Below, in pieces: positions 46,139 to 58,164 of a stretch of 64,000 nt of DNA. Numbering within the stretch: position 1 is the stretch's first letter; each line of letters begins with the position of its first letter. The stretch lies in contig NZ_LAPV01000166.1 of assembly GCF_000971275.1 (NCBI RefSeq), positions 1 to 64,000 on the forward strand, given 5' to 3'. The position numbers were made by a program, and so were the translations under genes. Below the pieces are notes generated by a model. It made no database searches. It was not told the DNA's origin and worked only from the letters and a program-made list of their open reading frames with translations. The DNA is from Devosia psychrophila (GTDB taxonomy: Bacteria; Pseudomonadota; Alphaproteobacteria; Rhizobiales; Devosiaceae).

Positions 46139-46169
46139 GGGATATCAAGCTTTCTTTATATCCCGCTTG
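46139..46169. promoter_or_regulatory. Palindrome / potential H-type pseudoknot before metK
   Basis: GGGATAT (46139-46145) and ATATCCC (46158-46164) form a 26-base palindrome with further inner symmetry (ATAT-AAG...CTT-ATAT). It resembles the motif I recall for SahR/SamR-type ArsR regulators of methionine-cycle genes. Alternatively, in RNA, the loop CAAGC (46146-46150) can pair with GCTTG (46165-46169) right after the stem, giving an H-type pseudoknot. It ends 77 bases before the metK start. A DNA operator is the simpler reading. Confidence 0.55.
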
Positions 46170-46246
46170 ACCGGCAGGACTGCCGATGTCACAACCCGTC
46201 GTAATAGGCCGTATTGGGCAGCTTTTTCACGTTCAGGGGATTCTCG

Positions 46247-47503
46247 TTGGCACGGTCTTCTTATCTGTTCACTTCAGAATCTGTTTCCGAAGGACATCCC
46301 GACAAGGTCTGTGACCGGATTTCCGACGAGATCGTCGACCTGGTTTTCCGCGAGGCGCAGAAGTCCGGGATGGATCCGTCGAAGGTGCGCATCGCCTGCG
46401 AAACGCTGGCTACCACCAACCGCGTGGTGATTGCCGGTGAAGTACGCGTCCCCGAAACGCTGCTGAAGAAGGACAAGGACGGCCAGATCGTGCTGGACGC
46501 CGCCGGCTCGCCAGTGGTCAATCCGAGCAAGTTCAAGTCGGCCGCCCGCAAGGCCATTCGCGCCATCGGCTATGAGCAGTCTGGTTTCCACTGGAAGACC
46601 GCCAAGATCGACGTGCTGCTGCACGGCCAGTCGGCGGATATCGCGCAGGGCGTGGATGAAGCCGGCAATAAGGATGTGGGCGCTGGCGACCAGGGCATCA
46701 TGTTCGGCTATGCCAGCCGCGAGACCCCGGAATTGCTGCCCGCGCCGATCTATTACGCGCACAAGATTCTCGAAGTGCTGACGCTAGCGCGCAAAGAGGG
46801 CACTGGTCCGGCCAAGGTGCTCGGCCCCGATGCCAAGAGCCAGGTCACCGTGCGTTATGAAGACGGCAAGCCGGTTGGCGTTACGCAGATCGTGCTGTCG
46901 ACGCAGCATCTCGATGAAACGCTAACCTCGGCCGACGTTCGCACGATCGTCGAGCCCTATATCCGCGAAGCCCTGCCGGAAGGCTGGATCGACGACAACA
47001 CCGTGTGGCACATCAATCCCACCGGCAAGTTCGTGGTCGGGGGCCCTGATGGCGACGCTGGCCTCACCGGCCGCAAGATCATCGTCGACACCTATGGTGG
47101 CGCAGCGCCCCACGGTGGCGGCGCTTTTTCGGGCAAGGATCCGACTAAGGTCGATCGTTCGGCGGCTTATGCCGCGCGCTACCTTGCCAAGAATGTGGTT
47201 GCTGCCGGCCTTGCCGATCGCGCCACGATCCAGCTTGCCTATGCCATCGGCGTGGCGCAGCCGCTGTCGATCTATGTCGATCTGCATGGCACGGGCAAGG
47301 TTGAAGAGACCGCGGTCGAAGCCGTTCTCGGCAAGGTCATGGACCTCACCCCGCACGGCATCCGCACCCATCTCGATCTGAACAAGCCAATCTATGCCAA
47401 GACTTCGGCCTACGGTCATTTTGGCCGCAAGCCCGGCCGCGACGGCTCGTTCTCGTGGGAAAAGACCGATCTGGTCGCCGCCCTCAAGGCCGCATTGAAA
47501 TAG
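46247..47503 (+). CDS. metK: S-adenosylmethionine synthetase
   Basis: A 418-residue enzyme that makes SAM from methionine and [28 protein letters not shown] at the N-terminus, [12 protein letters not shown], and [23 protein letters not shown] (P-loop-like) are the family signatures. The insert [16 protein letters not shown] is usual in alphaproteobacteria. The start is taken as TTG at 46247 with AGGGGA six bases upstream; no ATG fits. trmB follows after a small membrane protein gene. Confidence 0.96.
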   Translation: MARSSYLFTSESVSEGHPDKVCDRISDEIVDLVFREAQKSGMDPSKVRIACETLATTNRVVIAGEVRVPETLLKKDKDGQIVLDAAGSPVVNPSKFKSAARKAIRAIGYEQSGFHWKTAKIDVLLHGQSADIAQGVDEAGNKDVGAGDQGIMFGYASRETPELLPAPIYYAHKILEVLTLARKEGTGPAKVLGPDAKSQVTVRYEDGKPVGVTQIVLSTQHLDETLTSADVRTIVEPYIREALPEGWIDDNTVWHINPTGKFVVGGPDGDAGLTGRKIIVDTYGGAAPHGGGAFSGKDPTKVDRSAAYAARYLAKNVVAAGLADRATIQLAYAIGVAQPLSIYVDLHGTGKVEETAVEAVLGKVMDLTPHGIRTHLDLNKPIYAKTSAYGHFGRKPGRDGSFSWEKTDLVAALKAALK

Positions 47504-47587
47504 GTTTCAGATCAACTTTTGGCGTTCGGACTTAGCTACCCGGTCCGGACGCCCCATATCTCCGGAAGCATTGCCGCCGGAGTTTTC

Positions 47588-47749
47588 ATGCCCAACAACG
47601 TCTATCGCTTTCGCCGCCTCAAATGGGGTGCACCCAAGCGGTTCGAGGCCACGCCGGGCAGTGCGCGACCTCCCGCCTTTGGCTGGGATACCCTTGCCAT
47701 CGTCGCCGGTCTCGTGGTCATAGGCACACTTCTGTACTTTCTGATCTAG
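47588..47749 (+). CDS. Small membrane protein, 53 aa
   Basis: A 53-residue protein with a basic N-terminal half (MPNNVYRFRRLKWGAPKRFE) and one C-terminal membrane helix (TLAIVAGLVVIGTLLYFLI). CCGGAG is about seven bases before the ATG. It lies between metK and trmB, six bases before trmB, so it is part of the same operon. No function is known. Confidence 0.65.
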   Translation: MPNNVYRFRRLKWGAPKRFEATPGSARPPAFGWDTLAIVAGLVVIGTLLYFLI

Positions 47750-47755
47750 GCCGTC

Positions 47756-48460
47756 ATGACCGACCACCAGCTTCCCAAGACCCGTTCAGGCGAACCGCGT
47801 GCTTTTTTTGGCCGGCGGTCCGGCAAGAAGCTGCATGGCGGGCAGCAGGCGGTGTTTGACGCCACGTTGCCTGATCTTGAGTTCAAGCTTAGCGGCGCGC
47901 TCGATCCGCGCAGCCTGTTTCCCAAAGCCGAGAAGATCATCGTCGAAATCGGCTACGGCGGCGGCGAGCATCTGGCGGTCGAAGCAGGTCGGCACCCTGA
48001 CACAGGCTACATCGGCTGCGAGGTGTTCACCGGTGGCATCGGCAAGATGGTGCAGACCATTGCCGCCGAGAACCTGCGCAATATCAGGCTGTTCACCGAT
48101 GATGCGTTCAAGCTGCTGGTCGAGCTGCCCGACGCGTCGCTGGACGAGGTTTATCTGCTATATCCCGATCCCTGGCCCAAAACGCGTCATCACAAGCGCC
48201 GCTTTGTATCGCCGACCACACTGAACGAACTGGCCCGGGTGATCCGCACGGGAGGGCTGTTCCACTTCGCCACCGATATCGAGGATTATGCGAACTGGAC
48301 ACTAGCCCATATTGTTCGTGAGCCTCAGTTCAGCTTTACGCCGGGAAAACCGGGCAGCTGGCATGAGCCTTACGAGGGTTGGGAGGCGACGCGCTATGAG
48401 CAGAAAGCCCGCCGCGAAGGGCGCCTGATCAGTTTCTATTTCAGCTTCCTGCGGCAGTGA
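47756..48460 (+). CDS. trmB: tRNA (guanine-N7-)-methyltransferase
   Basis: A 234-residue SAM-dependent enzyme that forms m7G46 in tRNA. The SAM site is IIVEIGYGGGEHLAVEA; LYPDPWPKTRHHKRRFVSP is the TrmB signature, and WEATRYEQKARREGRLI the C-terminal substrate region. metK-trmB order is conserved in Hyphomicrobiales. Confidence 0.96.
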   Translation: MTDHQLPKTRSGEPRAFFGRRSGKKLHGGQQAVFDATLPDLEFKLSGALDPRSLFPKAEKIIVEIGYGGGEHLAVEAGRHPDTGYIGCEVFTGGIGKMVQTIAAENLRNIRLFTDDAFKLLVELPDASLDEVYLLYPDPWPKTRHHKRRFVSPTTLNELARVIRTGGLFHFATDIEDYANWTLAHIVREPQFSFTPGKPGSWHEPYEGWEATRYEQKARREGRLISFYFSFLRQ

Positions 48461-48581
48461 CTGTGCCGCTTTGGCGAACGCTGAAGTCGTTACCTATGTC
48501 AAAGTTTAATACGACCTGGCACTGGTAGTGCCGCAATCGCGCCCCATATCGGACCTTCGACAAGCAGTTCCGGGGTTCGCC

Positions 48582-48965
48582 ATGTCTACTTTGTCCACAT
48601 CCAGCCAGCACGATTTTCAGGTGTTGACGGTGAAACCCGGCAAGTGGACCCTGACGGTGGTTACCCTGCTGCGCGGCGAGACGCGGCGATTTAACGAGAT
48701 CAAGCGAGCCGGGGGGATATCGCAAAAGACACTGACAACGACGCTGCGCGAACTCGAGCGAGACGGATTCGTCACCCGCACTATGTTTGCGACCATTCCG
48801 CCGCGCGTCGACTATGAATTGACCGAACTTGGTCAGGAGCTGTTGCTGCTGGCCGATAGCTTGCGCAATTTTGCAGATCGCAATGGCGCCATGGTCAGGG
48901 CGGCCCGGGAACGTTTCGATGCCCATGGCGGGGAGCCGCCGATACGGATTGTGCAGGCCAGCTAA
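48582..48965 (+). CDS. HxlR-family winged-helix regulator
   Basis: A 127-residue DNA-binding protein. GKWTLTVVTLLRGETRRFNEIKRA, then GISQKTLTTTLRELERDGFV and VDYELTELGQELL are the HxlR winged-helix pattern. The CP(V) cysteine motif near the N-terminus of most HxlR proteins is missing (HDFQVLTVKPGKW), so thiol sensing is unlikely. The ATG at 48582 is used; its ribosome binding site is weak, and an upstream in-frame ATG at 48528 cannot be excluded. No obvious target is adjacent. Confidence 0.85.
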   Translation: MSTLSTSSQHDFQVLTVKPGKWTLTVVTLLRGETRRFNEIKRAGGISQKTLTTTLRELERDGFVTRTMFATIPPRVDYELTELGQELLLLADSLRNFADRNGAMVRAARERFDAHGGEPPIRIVQAS

Positions 48966-49014
48966 AGCGGCATACGGGTGCCGCCGGCGAACCGGCGGCA
49001 CCGTGGCAGGCTAT

Positions 49015-49290
49015 CTAGAGAGTAACCCGCTGCAGCGAACCAGGCGTGTAGAATTGCATTGCCTGAGTGCCGTCTTCGAGGGTCACGTAAGCGCGAACCA
49101 GGCCGTTCCAGTCTTCCACCGAACTTGCATCGATGCCGCGCTGCTGCAGCTGGGAAATGATGGAGTTGCTGGTGAAATCACGTGTCGCCTCGGAAGGATT
49201 GTCGCCAAAGATGGATTCGGCAAAGGCGGGTGCGGCAGCGCCTGCAAAGGCAGCAACGGCGACGAGTGCGATAACTGTGTTCTTGATCAT
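49015..49290 (-). CDS. Small secreted protein, 91 aa
   Basis: MIKNTVIALVAVAAFAGAAAPAFA is a Sec signal peptide with an AFA-E cleavage site. The mature 67 residues (ESIFGDNPSEATRDFTSNSI and IISQLQQRGIDASSVEDWNGL) resemble short DUF-type periplasmic proteins of Hyphomicrobiales. AAAGGAA upstream supports the ATG at 49290. It converges on the HxlR gene. The function is unknown. Confidence 0.8.
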   Translation of the reverse strand: MIKNTVIALVAVAAFAGAAAPAFAESIFGDNPSEATRDFTSNSIISQLQQRGIDASSVEDWNGLVRAYVTLEDGTQAMQFYTPGSLQRVTL

Positions 49291-49578
49291 TTCAGATGTT
49301 CCTTTCGTTGAACAACCTGGAAATGATACTGCCCCGACCAATCCTCAAGGGACGATTTCGCGGAATCCACCCCTTGAACTTCAGGTAAACATCCCGAGCG
49401 TTTTATAAAGGAAATCAAGGGGTTATAGACCGCCCTAGTTTCCCAGATGCTACCGGGTTTCATTTTTGTGACGCTCCGGCCAGCAAGGGTTTTCGGTTGC
49501 TGGAACCGATCTGGAGGGGTGCTTCGGCTGTCGAGGGAAGACCATCCTGCCGACGCGCATGCAGATTTTGAGCGGCAA

Positions 49579-49737
49579 ATGGTCACCCGCAATGGGCGAC
49601 GCTATCATGTCGAGAAGCTGCCTTATTTTGATTTTGACGAGGATCGGCTGCAAAGGGCCGGCCGCCCGCGCCAGATTGGCGTGTTCCACGACCGAAACGA
49701 GGCGCCTCAGGTCGCGAGTTGGTCGGCTCAAGCGTGA
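49579..49737 (+). CDS. Doubtful small ORF, 52 aa
   Basis: In the 567-base gap before rimP, one frame reads protein-like: MVTRNGRRYHVEKLPYFDFD, then EDRLQRAGRPRQIGVF. An upstream GTG at 49519 is directly preceded by GGAGG, too close to act well. Composition is plausible, but there is no strong start. The rest of the gap shows nothing except the leader terminator. Confidence 0.25.
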   Translation: MVTRNGRRYHVEKLPYFDFDEDRLQRAGRPRQIGVFHDRNEAPQVASWSAQA

Positions 49738-49795
49738 AGCCTTGCCACTCCGCAGCAATGGCGCTATATAGGCGCCAACATCTCTAGCATTTGCA

Positions 49796-49827
49796 GAGTG
49801 GGAGCCTCCCCGGCCCCGCTCTTTTTT
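49796..49827 (+). terminator. Terminator-like hairpin in the rimP leader
   Basis: GAGTGGG (49796-49802) can pair with CCCGCTC (49815-49821), followed by six T. It lies 31 bases before the rimP start, so it could attenuate the rimP-nusA-infB operon or end transcription from upstream. Confidence 0.5.
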
Positions 49828-49857
49828 ATTACCGTCTTCTGGAAATTTTGGGGAACG

Positions 49858-50541
49858 ATGAGCTTCGACCTCACCGAACAGCGCTTTATCAAGGAAACGG
49901 GCCTCGAAGCCCGGGTTTCCCGTATTGTCGAGCCGGTGGCCAATGGCCTTGGCTTCTCTCTCGTGCGGGTAAAAATCACCCAGGAAAACGGCTGCACGCT
50001 GCAGATCATGGCCGAAGACGAGAATGGGCGATTCACCATCGTCAATTGCGAGAAGCTGTCCAAGGATTTGTCGCCGGCGCTTGACGTGGAGGACCCGATC
50101 GAGCGCGAATATCATCTGGAAGTCAGCTCCCCCGGTATCGACCGGCCGCTGGTGCGCCGCCGTGACTTTGCCGCCTATATCGGCCATGACGTCAAAATCG
50201 AACTCTCGGACATGATCAATGGCCGCAAGCGCTTTCGCGGCTTCATCAAGGCCGTGGACGACGATGCGTTGGTGATCACCCTGCCCGACGCCCCAACCGG
50301 CACCGACCCCGACCATCGCCTGCCCTTCATCACCATTGGCGAAGCCAAGCTGGTGATGACCGATGCATTGATGGAAAAGGCCCGGATCGACCAGGAAGCC
50401 CACCCCATCGACGACGATGAGACCGAAACGGTCGAATACGCCGAAGCCGACAATGACGACGAAACCTCTCAAGCCGACGACCCTGAGACCGAAACGGTCG
50501 AGGATACGGCGGAATCCAATCCTCCCAGGGAGACCAAGTAA
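49858..50541 (+). CDS. rimP: Ribosome maturation factor RimP
   Basis: A 227-residue 30S-assembly factor. RIVEPVANGLGFSLVRVKIT, then LEVSSPGIDRPLVRRRDFAAYIG and the SH3-like C-terminal domain are family signatures. From about 170 there is an acidic tail (repeats of ETETVE and DDETSQ) that is longer than in E. coli RimP, as is common in alphaproteobacteria. The ATG at 49858 has GGGGAA seven bases upstream. nusA begins directly after the stop codon. Confidence 0.95.
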   Translation: MSFDLTEQRFIKETGLEARVSRIVEPVANGLGFSLVRVKITQENGCTLQIMAEDENGRFTIVNCEKLSKDLSPALDVEDPIEREYHLEVSSPGIDRPLVRRRDFAAYIGHDVKIELSDMINGRKRFRGFIKAVDDDALVITLPDAPTGTDPDHRLPFITIGEAKLVMTDALMEKARIDQEAHPIDDDETETVEYAEADNDDETSQADDPETETVEDTAESNPPRETK

Positions 50542-52143
50542 ATGGCCGTTAGTGCGAACCGCCTCGAGCTGTTGCAGATCGCAGATGCCGTTGCCCGCGA
50601 GAAATCGATCGACCGCATGGTCGTGATCGAGGCAATGCAGGACGCCATGGAAAAGGCCGCCAAGGGGCGTTACGGCGCGGAGACCGAGATCAAGGTCGAG
50701 ATCAATCCTCGTTCGGGCGAAACCCGGATGTGGCGCCTGCTGGAAATCGTCGAGACGGTTGAAGAGACCAGCCGCCAGGTCGATCTAAAGTTTGCCCAGA
50801 TCAAGTCGCCGGAAGCCAAGGTCGGCGATTTCCTGACCGAGCCGCTGCCGCCGATGGAATTCGGCCGTATCGCTGCGCAGTCCGCCAAGCAGGTCATCGT
50901 GCAGAAGGTGCGCGATGCCGAACGCGAGCGCATGTATGACGAATATTTCAACCGCATTGGCGAGATCGTCAACGGCACCGTCAAACGCGTCGAATATGGC
51001 AATGTGATCGTCGACCTGGGTCGTGGCGAAGCCATCATCCGCCGCGACGAGCTGATCCCGCGCGAAATGTTCCGCTATGGCGACCGCGTTCGTGCCTATG
51101 TGTATGACGTGCGCCGCGAACAGCGCGGTCCTCAGATTTTCCTGTCGCGCACCCATCCGCAGTTCATGGCCAAGCTGTTCATGCAGGAAGTGCCCGAGAT
51201 CTATGATGGCGTCATCACCATCCGTTCGATCGCCCGCGATCCGGGTTCGCGCGCCAAGATTGCCGTGACCTCCAATGACAGCTCGATCGATCCGGTCGGC
51301 GCTTGCGTTGGTATGCGCGGTTCGCGCGTTCAGGCCGTCGTGGCCGAACTGCAGGGCGAAAAGATCGACATCATTCCGTGGACGGACACCATTGCCGACC
51401 TCGTAGTGAGTGCTCTGCAGCCGGCCGACGTTGCCAAGGTAGTGCTCGACGAGCAGGCCGAGCGCATCGAAGTCGTGGTGCCAGATGAGCAGCTGTCGCT
51501 GGCTATCGGCCGTCGTGGCCAGAATGTGCGTCTTGCCAGCCAGTTGATCGGCTGGGATATCGATATCCTGACCGAGCAGGAAGAAAGCGAACGTCGCCAG
51601 AAGGAATTCTCCGAGCGCTCGAGCCTGTTCATGACAGCCCTTGACGTTGACGAGATGGTTGCCCAACTATTGGCCTCCGAAGGGTTCTCCTCGGTCGAAG
51701 AACTAGCCTATATCGATGCGAATGAAATCGCTTCGATCGAAGGCTTCGACGAAGAGACCGCTGGCGAAATCCAAAACCGCGCTACCGAATATCTGGCGGC
51801 TATCGACCGCGCCCATGACGACGAGCGTAAGGCGCTGGGCGTCGAGGACGAGCTGTACGAAATCGCTGGCCTTACCGCATCCATGCTGGTTGCGCTGGGC
51901 AAGGAAGATATCAAGACGGTGGAAGACTTTGCCGGTTGCGCCGCCGATGACCTGATTGGCTGGAGTGAACGCAAGGACGGCGAGACCAAGCGTTTCGAAG
52001 GCACTTTCAAGGACTTCCCGGTGAGCCGTGAAGAAGCCGAAGACATGATCATGCAGGCCCGTATCAAGGCCGGCTGGATCAATGCAGAAGACCTGCCACC
52101 TGTCGAAGGCGAAAAAGTCGCCGACGAAGAGGCGACGGCTTAA
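50542..52143 (+). CDS. nusA: Transcription termination/antitermination factor NusA
   Basis: A 533-residue RNA polymerase cofactor. The N-terminal domain ([19 protein letters not shown]) is followed by S1 ([21 protein letters not shown]), KH1 and KH2 ([59 protein letters not shown]). Two helix-hairpin repeats, AR1 ([20 protein letters not shown]) and AR2 ([20 protein letters not shown]), complete it. It starts immediately after rimP. Confidence 0.97.
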   Translation: MAVSANRLELLQIADAVAREKSIDRMVVIEAMQDAMEKAAKGRYGAETEIKVEINPRSGETRMWRLLEIVETVEETSRQVDLKFAQIKSPEAKVGDFLTEPLPPMEFGRIAAQSAKQVIVQKVRDAERERMYDEYFNRIGEIVNGTVKRVEYGNVIVDLGRGEAIIRRDELIPREMFRYGDRVRAYVYDVRREQRGPQIFLSRTHPQFMAKLFMQEVPEIYDGVITIRSIARDPGSRAKIAVTSNDSSIDPVGACVGMRGSRVQAVVAELQGEKIDIIPWTDTIADLVVSALQPADVAKVVLDEQAERIEVVVPDEQLSLAIGRRGQNVRLASQLIGWDIDILTEQEESERRQKEFSERSSLFMTALDVDEMVAQLLASEGFSSVEELAYIDANEIASIEGFDEETAGEIQNRATEYLAAIDRAHDDERKALGVEDELYEIAGLTASMLVALGKEDIKTVEDFAGCAADDLIGWSERKDGETKRFEGTFKDFPVSREEAEDMIMQARIKAGWINAEDLPPVEGEKVADEEATA

Positions 52144-52166
52144 GCCGTTTCGGAGCGAAGGACCAG

Positions 52167-52860
52167 ATGGCCCGGCGCGAGGAAACGACACGGATGTGTG
52201 CACTGACACGGGCCGAAAAGCCCGTGGCAGAGCTGATCCGTTTCGTACTGGGGCCGGACGGTGTGCTGGTCCCCGACACCGATGCCAAGGCCGAGGGCCG
52301 CGGCGTCTGGATCAGCCTCAACAAGGTCCTCGTGGCCGAGGCCGTCAAAAAGAAGGTCTTTGCCCGCAGCCTCAAGACCGAGGTCAAACTGCCCGAAGAC
52401 CTGCCCGGCCTGACGCAGACCCGGCTTGAAGGGCGCTACCTCAATGCGCTGGGCATGGCCCGCAAGGCGGGTCAGTTGACCTTTGGCGCCACCAAGGTGC
52501 GTGCCCTGATCGACAATGGAAGCCTGATCGCACTGATCACGGCAACCGATGCAGCAGAAGACGGCCGCAGCAAAATGGTCGGCCCGCTCAAAGCGCTGCA
52601 TTACGCCGCCGAAGAAGAAGGAATTGAAGGCTTCGAAGTGCCCCATTTCGAATTGCTCAACTCAGAGCAAATGGGTTTGGCACTTGGCCTTGAAAATGTG
52701 ATACATGCTGCCCTCACAAGAGGGGCGGCAGCCCAAGCAGCAGTAGAAAAGGCCCGGAGACTGGCCCTTTATACTGCTAAACCGACGGAAAAGGACACCG
52801 ACCGCGCCGCGGTTGACGGTGACCTTTTGCCCGAGGCCACCGACGAAAGACGCGAGATAC

Positions 52861-52868
<8 letters not shown>
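52167..52868 (+). CDS. YlxR/DUF448 RNA-binding domain fused to L7Ae-like domain
   Basis: A 233-residue protein. Residues about 1-80 are the DUF448 (YlxR) domain: [27 protein letters not shown] and GRGVWISLN. Residues about 90-190 look like an L7Ae/YlxQ-like domain ([39 protein letters not shown]). This fusion between nusA and infB is typical of alphaproteobacteria. Its end overlaps the infB start by eight bases. Confidence 0.92.
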
Positions 52869-55749
<2,881 letters not shown>

Positions 55750-55769
55750 GGCGTCATGCAATAATTTGA

Positions 55770-55804
55770 GAAACGGGCGTCCAATCGGGCGCCCGTTTCG
55801 TTTG
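55770..55804 (+). terminator. Rho-independent terminator after infB
   Basis: Ten-base stem GAAACGGGCG (55770-55779) / CGCCCGTTTC (55790-55799) followed by GTTTG, 20 bases after the infB stop. It shows that the nusA operon ends here. Confidence 0.85.
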
Positions 55805-55833
55805 AGCCGTAGCCTCACCTATCCGGAGACAGC

Positions 55834-57384
55834 ATGGATCTCGTGGTTATCCTTGGCGACCAGCTGACGCTAGACGTGACCGCGCTGCGGGCAAGCACGC
55901 CTGAAACTGCCGTCGTACTGATGGCGGAGGTAGGAACCGAGACCAGCTACGCCTGGCATCACAAGCAAAAGCTGGTGCTGGTGCTCTCGGCGATGCGGCA
56001 TTTTGCTGACGAACTGCGTCAACATGGCTGGATGGTCGACTACGTCACTCTGCCCAATCCCAACAACACCCAAAGCCTTGATGGCGAGGTTTTACGCGCT
56101 GTGGGTCGGCATACGGTCGAGCGCATCGTCACCACCGAGGCCGCCGAGTGGCGCGTCCGTGCCATGCAGCGCGGATGGGCGGAACTGACTGGGCTCAGTG
56201 TCGAGATTGAGCAAGACGATCGCTTCATCGCCAGCCACGCAACGTTCGATGGCTGGGCCGATGGTCGGCGCGAGTGGACCATGGAGTTCTTTTATCGGGA
56301 GATGCGCCGGAAAACCGGGCTGCTGCTCGATGGCGGCCGACAGCCGCTCGGCGGCCGATGGAACTTTGACGCGGAGAACCGCAAGACCGCCAAGCCCGAT
56401 CTGTTCATGCCCAAGCCGCTGAGCTTCCCGCCTGACACTATCACGCGCGAGGTGATGGAGCTGGTCAGCACCCAGTTTGCCGACAATCCGGGGCGGCAGG
56501 AGCGGTTTGGATATGCCGTTACGCGCGCCGATGCGGAGCGCGCGCGGGCTCATTTCCTCGATGCAATGCTGCCGCGCTTTGGCGACTATCAGGACGCAAT
56601 GCTGACAAGCGAGCAAACGCTCTACCATTCCGTCCTGTCACCCTACATCAACCTTGGCCTGCTCGATCCGCTGGCTTTATGCCGGGCTGCAGAGGTCGAA
56701 TATCTCGAGGGCAGGGCGCCTCTCAACAGCGTCGAGGGCTTCATTCGCCAGATTATCGGCTGGCGAGAGTATATGCGCGGTGTCTACTGGCATGAGATGC
56801 CTGCCTATCGCGACCGCAATGCGCTCGGTGCAAAACTCGACCTGCCCTGGTTCTACTGGGATGGCCAGACCGAAATGAACTGCCTGGCGCAAGCCATCGG
56901 CCAGACGCTGGAGACTGCCTATGCCCATCACATCCAGCGCTTGATGATCACCGGCAACTTTGCCATGCTGGCAGGCGTCGACCCGTTCCAGGTGCATGAA
57001 TGGTATCTGGCGATCTACATCGATGCGTTCGAGTGGGTTGAATTGCCCAATACGCTGGGCATGAGCCAGTTTGGCGACGGCGGCCTGGTGGGCTCCAAGC
57101 CCTATGCCGCCAGCGCCAACTACATCTCGAAAATGAGCGATTATTGCGAGGGCTGCCGCTTCAATCCCAAGTTGCGGCATGGGCCCAATGCTTGCCCGTT
57201 CAACGCGCTGTACTGGGATTTTCTGGCACGAAACCGGCAGGTTTTGGCCGCCAATACACGGATGAAGCGCAACTACATGGTCTGGGACCGGATGGATCCG
57301 GCCGAGCAAAGCGCAACGCTTGCTCATGCGGCCGTCGTGCTGGGACATCTCGAAACAGAGGCCAAGCGACGGTCCGGCGCATAA
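55834..57384 (+). CDS. Iron-sulfur photolyase/cryptochrome (prokaryotic (6-4) photolyase type)
   Basis: A 516-residue flavoprotein of the FeS-BCP group (Agrobacterium PhrB, Rhodobacter CryB), which repairs UV (6-4) photoproducts. LVVILGDQL at the N-terminus is usual for the group. The FAD region shows WREYMRGVYWHEMP, HHIQRLMITGNFAMLAGVDP and PNTLGMSQFGDGGLVGSKPY. The four cluster cysteines are in EMNCLAQ and DYCEGCRFNPKLRHGPNACPFN. The second chromophore is likely 6,7-dimethyl-8-ribityllumazine, by family. A shared terminator follows. Confidence 0.93.
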   Translation: MDLVVILGDQLTLDVTALRASTPETAVVLMAEVGTETSYAWHHKQKLVLVLSAMRHFADELRQHGWMVDYVTLPNPNNTQSLDGEVLRAVGRHTVERIVTTEAAEWRVRAMQRGWAELTGLSVEIEQDDRFIASHATFDGWADGRREWTMEFFYREMRRKTGLLLDGGRQPLGGRWNFDAENRKTAKPDLFMPKPLSFPPDTITREVMELVSTQFADNPGRQERFGYAVTRADAERARAHFLDAMLPRFGDYQDAMLTSEQTLYHSVLSPYINLGLLDPLALCRAAEVEYLEGRAPLNSVEGFIRQIIGWREYMRGVYWHEMPAYRDRNALGAKLDLPWFYWDGQTEMNCLAQAIGQTLETAYAHHIQRLMITGNFAMLAGVDPFQVHEWYLAIYIDAFEWVELPNTLGMSQFGDGGLVGSKPYAASANYISKMSDYCEGCRFNPKLRHGPNACPFNALYWDFLARNRQVLAANTRMKRNYMVWDRMDPAEQSATLAHAAVVLGHLETEAKRRSGA

Positions 57385-57411
57385 AAAAGCCCGCTCGGTG
57401 AGCGGGCCTTT
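57383..57411. terminator. Bidirectional terminator between photolyase and L,D-transpeptidase genes
   Basis: AAAAAA then GCCCGCT (57389-57395), CGGTG loop, AGCGGGC (57401-57407), then CTTTCG. On the minus strand it ends in a run of T, ideal for the transpeptidase gene; on the plus strand it ends CCTTTC. Confidence 0.88.
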
Positions 57412-57516
57412 CGATGTTGATCCCGGGCCCTTGTCGCGGCAGCAGAAAACTTTGCTCCGGTGACTACGGATTCCGAAACAAGGCGTCCCACTGCCGCGGC
57501 AGTGGCCCCGGATTGT

Positions 57517-58164
57517 TTAGTTGATCACGACGACTTTCGCGCCAACCGGCACGCGGGCGTAAAGATCGATAATGTCTTGGTTCATCAGGCGGATGCAGCC
57601 CGAGGAAACGTTGGTGCCGATGGTGTAGGGCTCGGTGGTGCCGTGCAGACGGAACAACGTGTCGGCGCCATTCTTGTAGAGGTAGAGCGCGCGTGGGCCG
57701 AGCGGGTTGGTCGAGCCACCCTCAAGGCCGCCGGCATAGGCGCCGTAACGGTCGGGTTCGCGCTTGATCATTGCCTGGGTCGGAGTCCAGCGTGGCCATT
57801 CAGCCTTGCGGCCGACGCTGGCCGTGCCGCGGAACACCAGGGCTTCGCTCTTGCCAACGCCGACGCCGTAGCGCAGCGCGCGACCGCCTTCGAGGACGAG
57901 GAAGAGAAAGCGGTTGGGGGTATCGACCACGATCGTACCGGGGCGCTCGGAGGTGATGTAGGGCACTTCCTGGCGCCAGAACTGGGGGTCAACACGACGC
58001 AGGTCCATGGCAGCCACCGGGAACTTTTCGTTCGGCAGGGCGCCATACATGGCCTGGTAATAGGGATCGATCTGCGGCTCCTGCACGACTGGCGTGCGGG
58101 TGGAGGAGCAGGCGGCCAAAGCCAGGGCAGGCAGGCCGATCATGAACAAACGACGAGAGAGCAA
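57517..58164 (-). CDS. L,D-transpeptidase, probable Tat-exported lipoprotein
   Basis: A 215-residue YkuD-domain enzyme making 3-3 crosslinks or attaching proteins to peptidoglycan. The catalytic motif is HGTTEPYTIGTNVSSGCIRLMNQD with the nucleophilic Cys; GGSTNPLGPRALYLYKN precedes it. The start is taken as TTG at 58164, with AGGA about eight bases upstream. It gives MLSRRLFMIGLPALALAACSS: SRRLFM fits the Tat pattern and LAAC a lipobox. An ATG at 58143 would remove the arginine pair. Confidence 0.9.
   Translation of the reverse strand: MLSRRLFMIGLPALALAACSSTRTPVVQEPQIDPYYQAMYGALPNEKFPVAAMDLRRVDPQFWRQEVPYITSERPGTIVVDTPNRFLFLVLEGGRALRYGVGVGKSEALVFRGTASVGRKAEWPRWTPTQAMIKREPDRYGAYAGGLEGGSTNPLGPRALYLYKNGADTLFRLHGTTEPYTIGTNVSSGCIRLMNQDIIDLYARVPVGAKVVVIN

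Noticed and set aside
46186-46225. TCACAAC...ATTGGGCA before metK recalls the SAM/SAH riboswitch
   Set aside because: The closing GTGAC half of the first stem is missing, and the anti-Shine-Dalgarno pairing cannot form.
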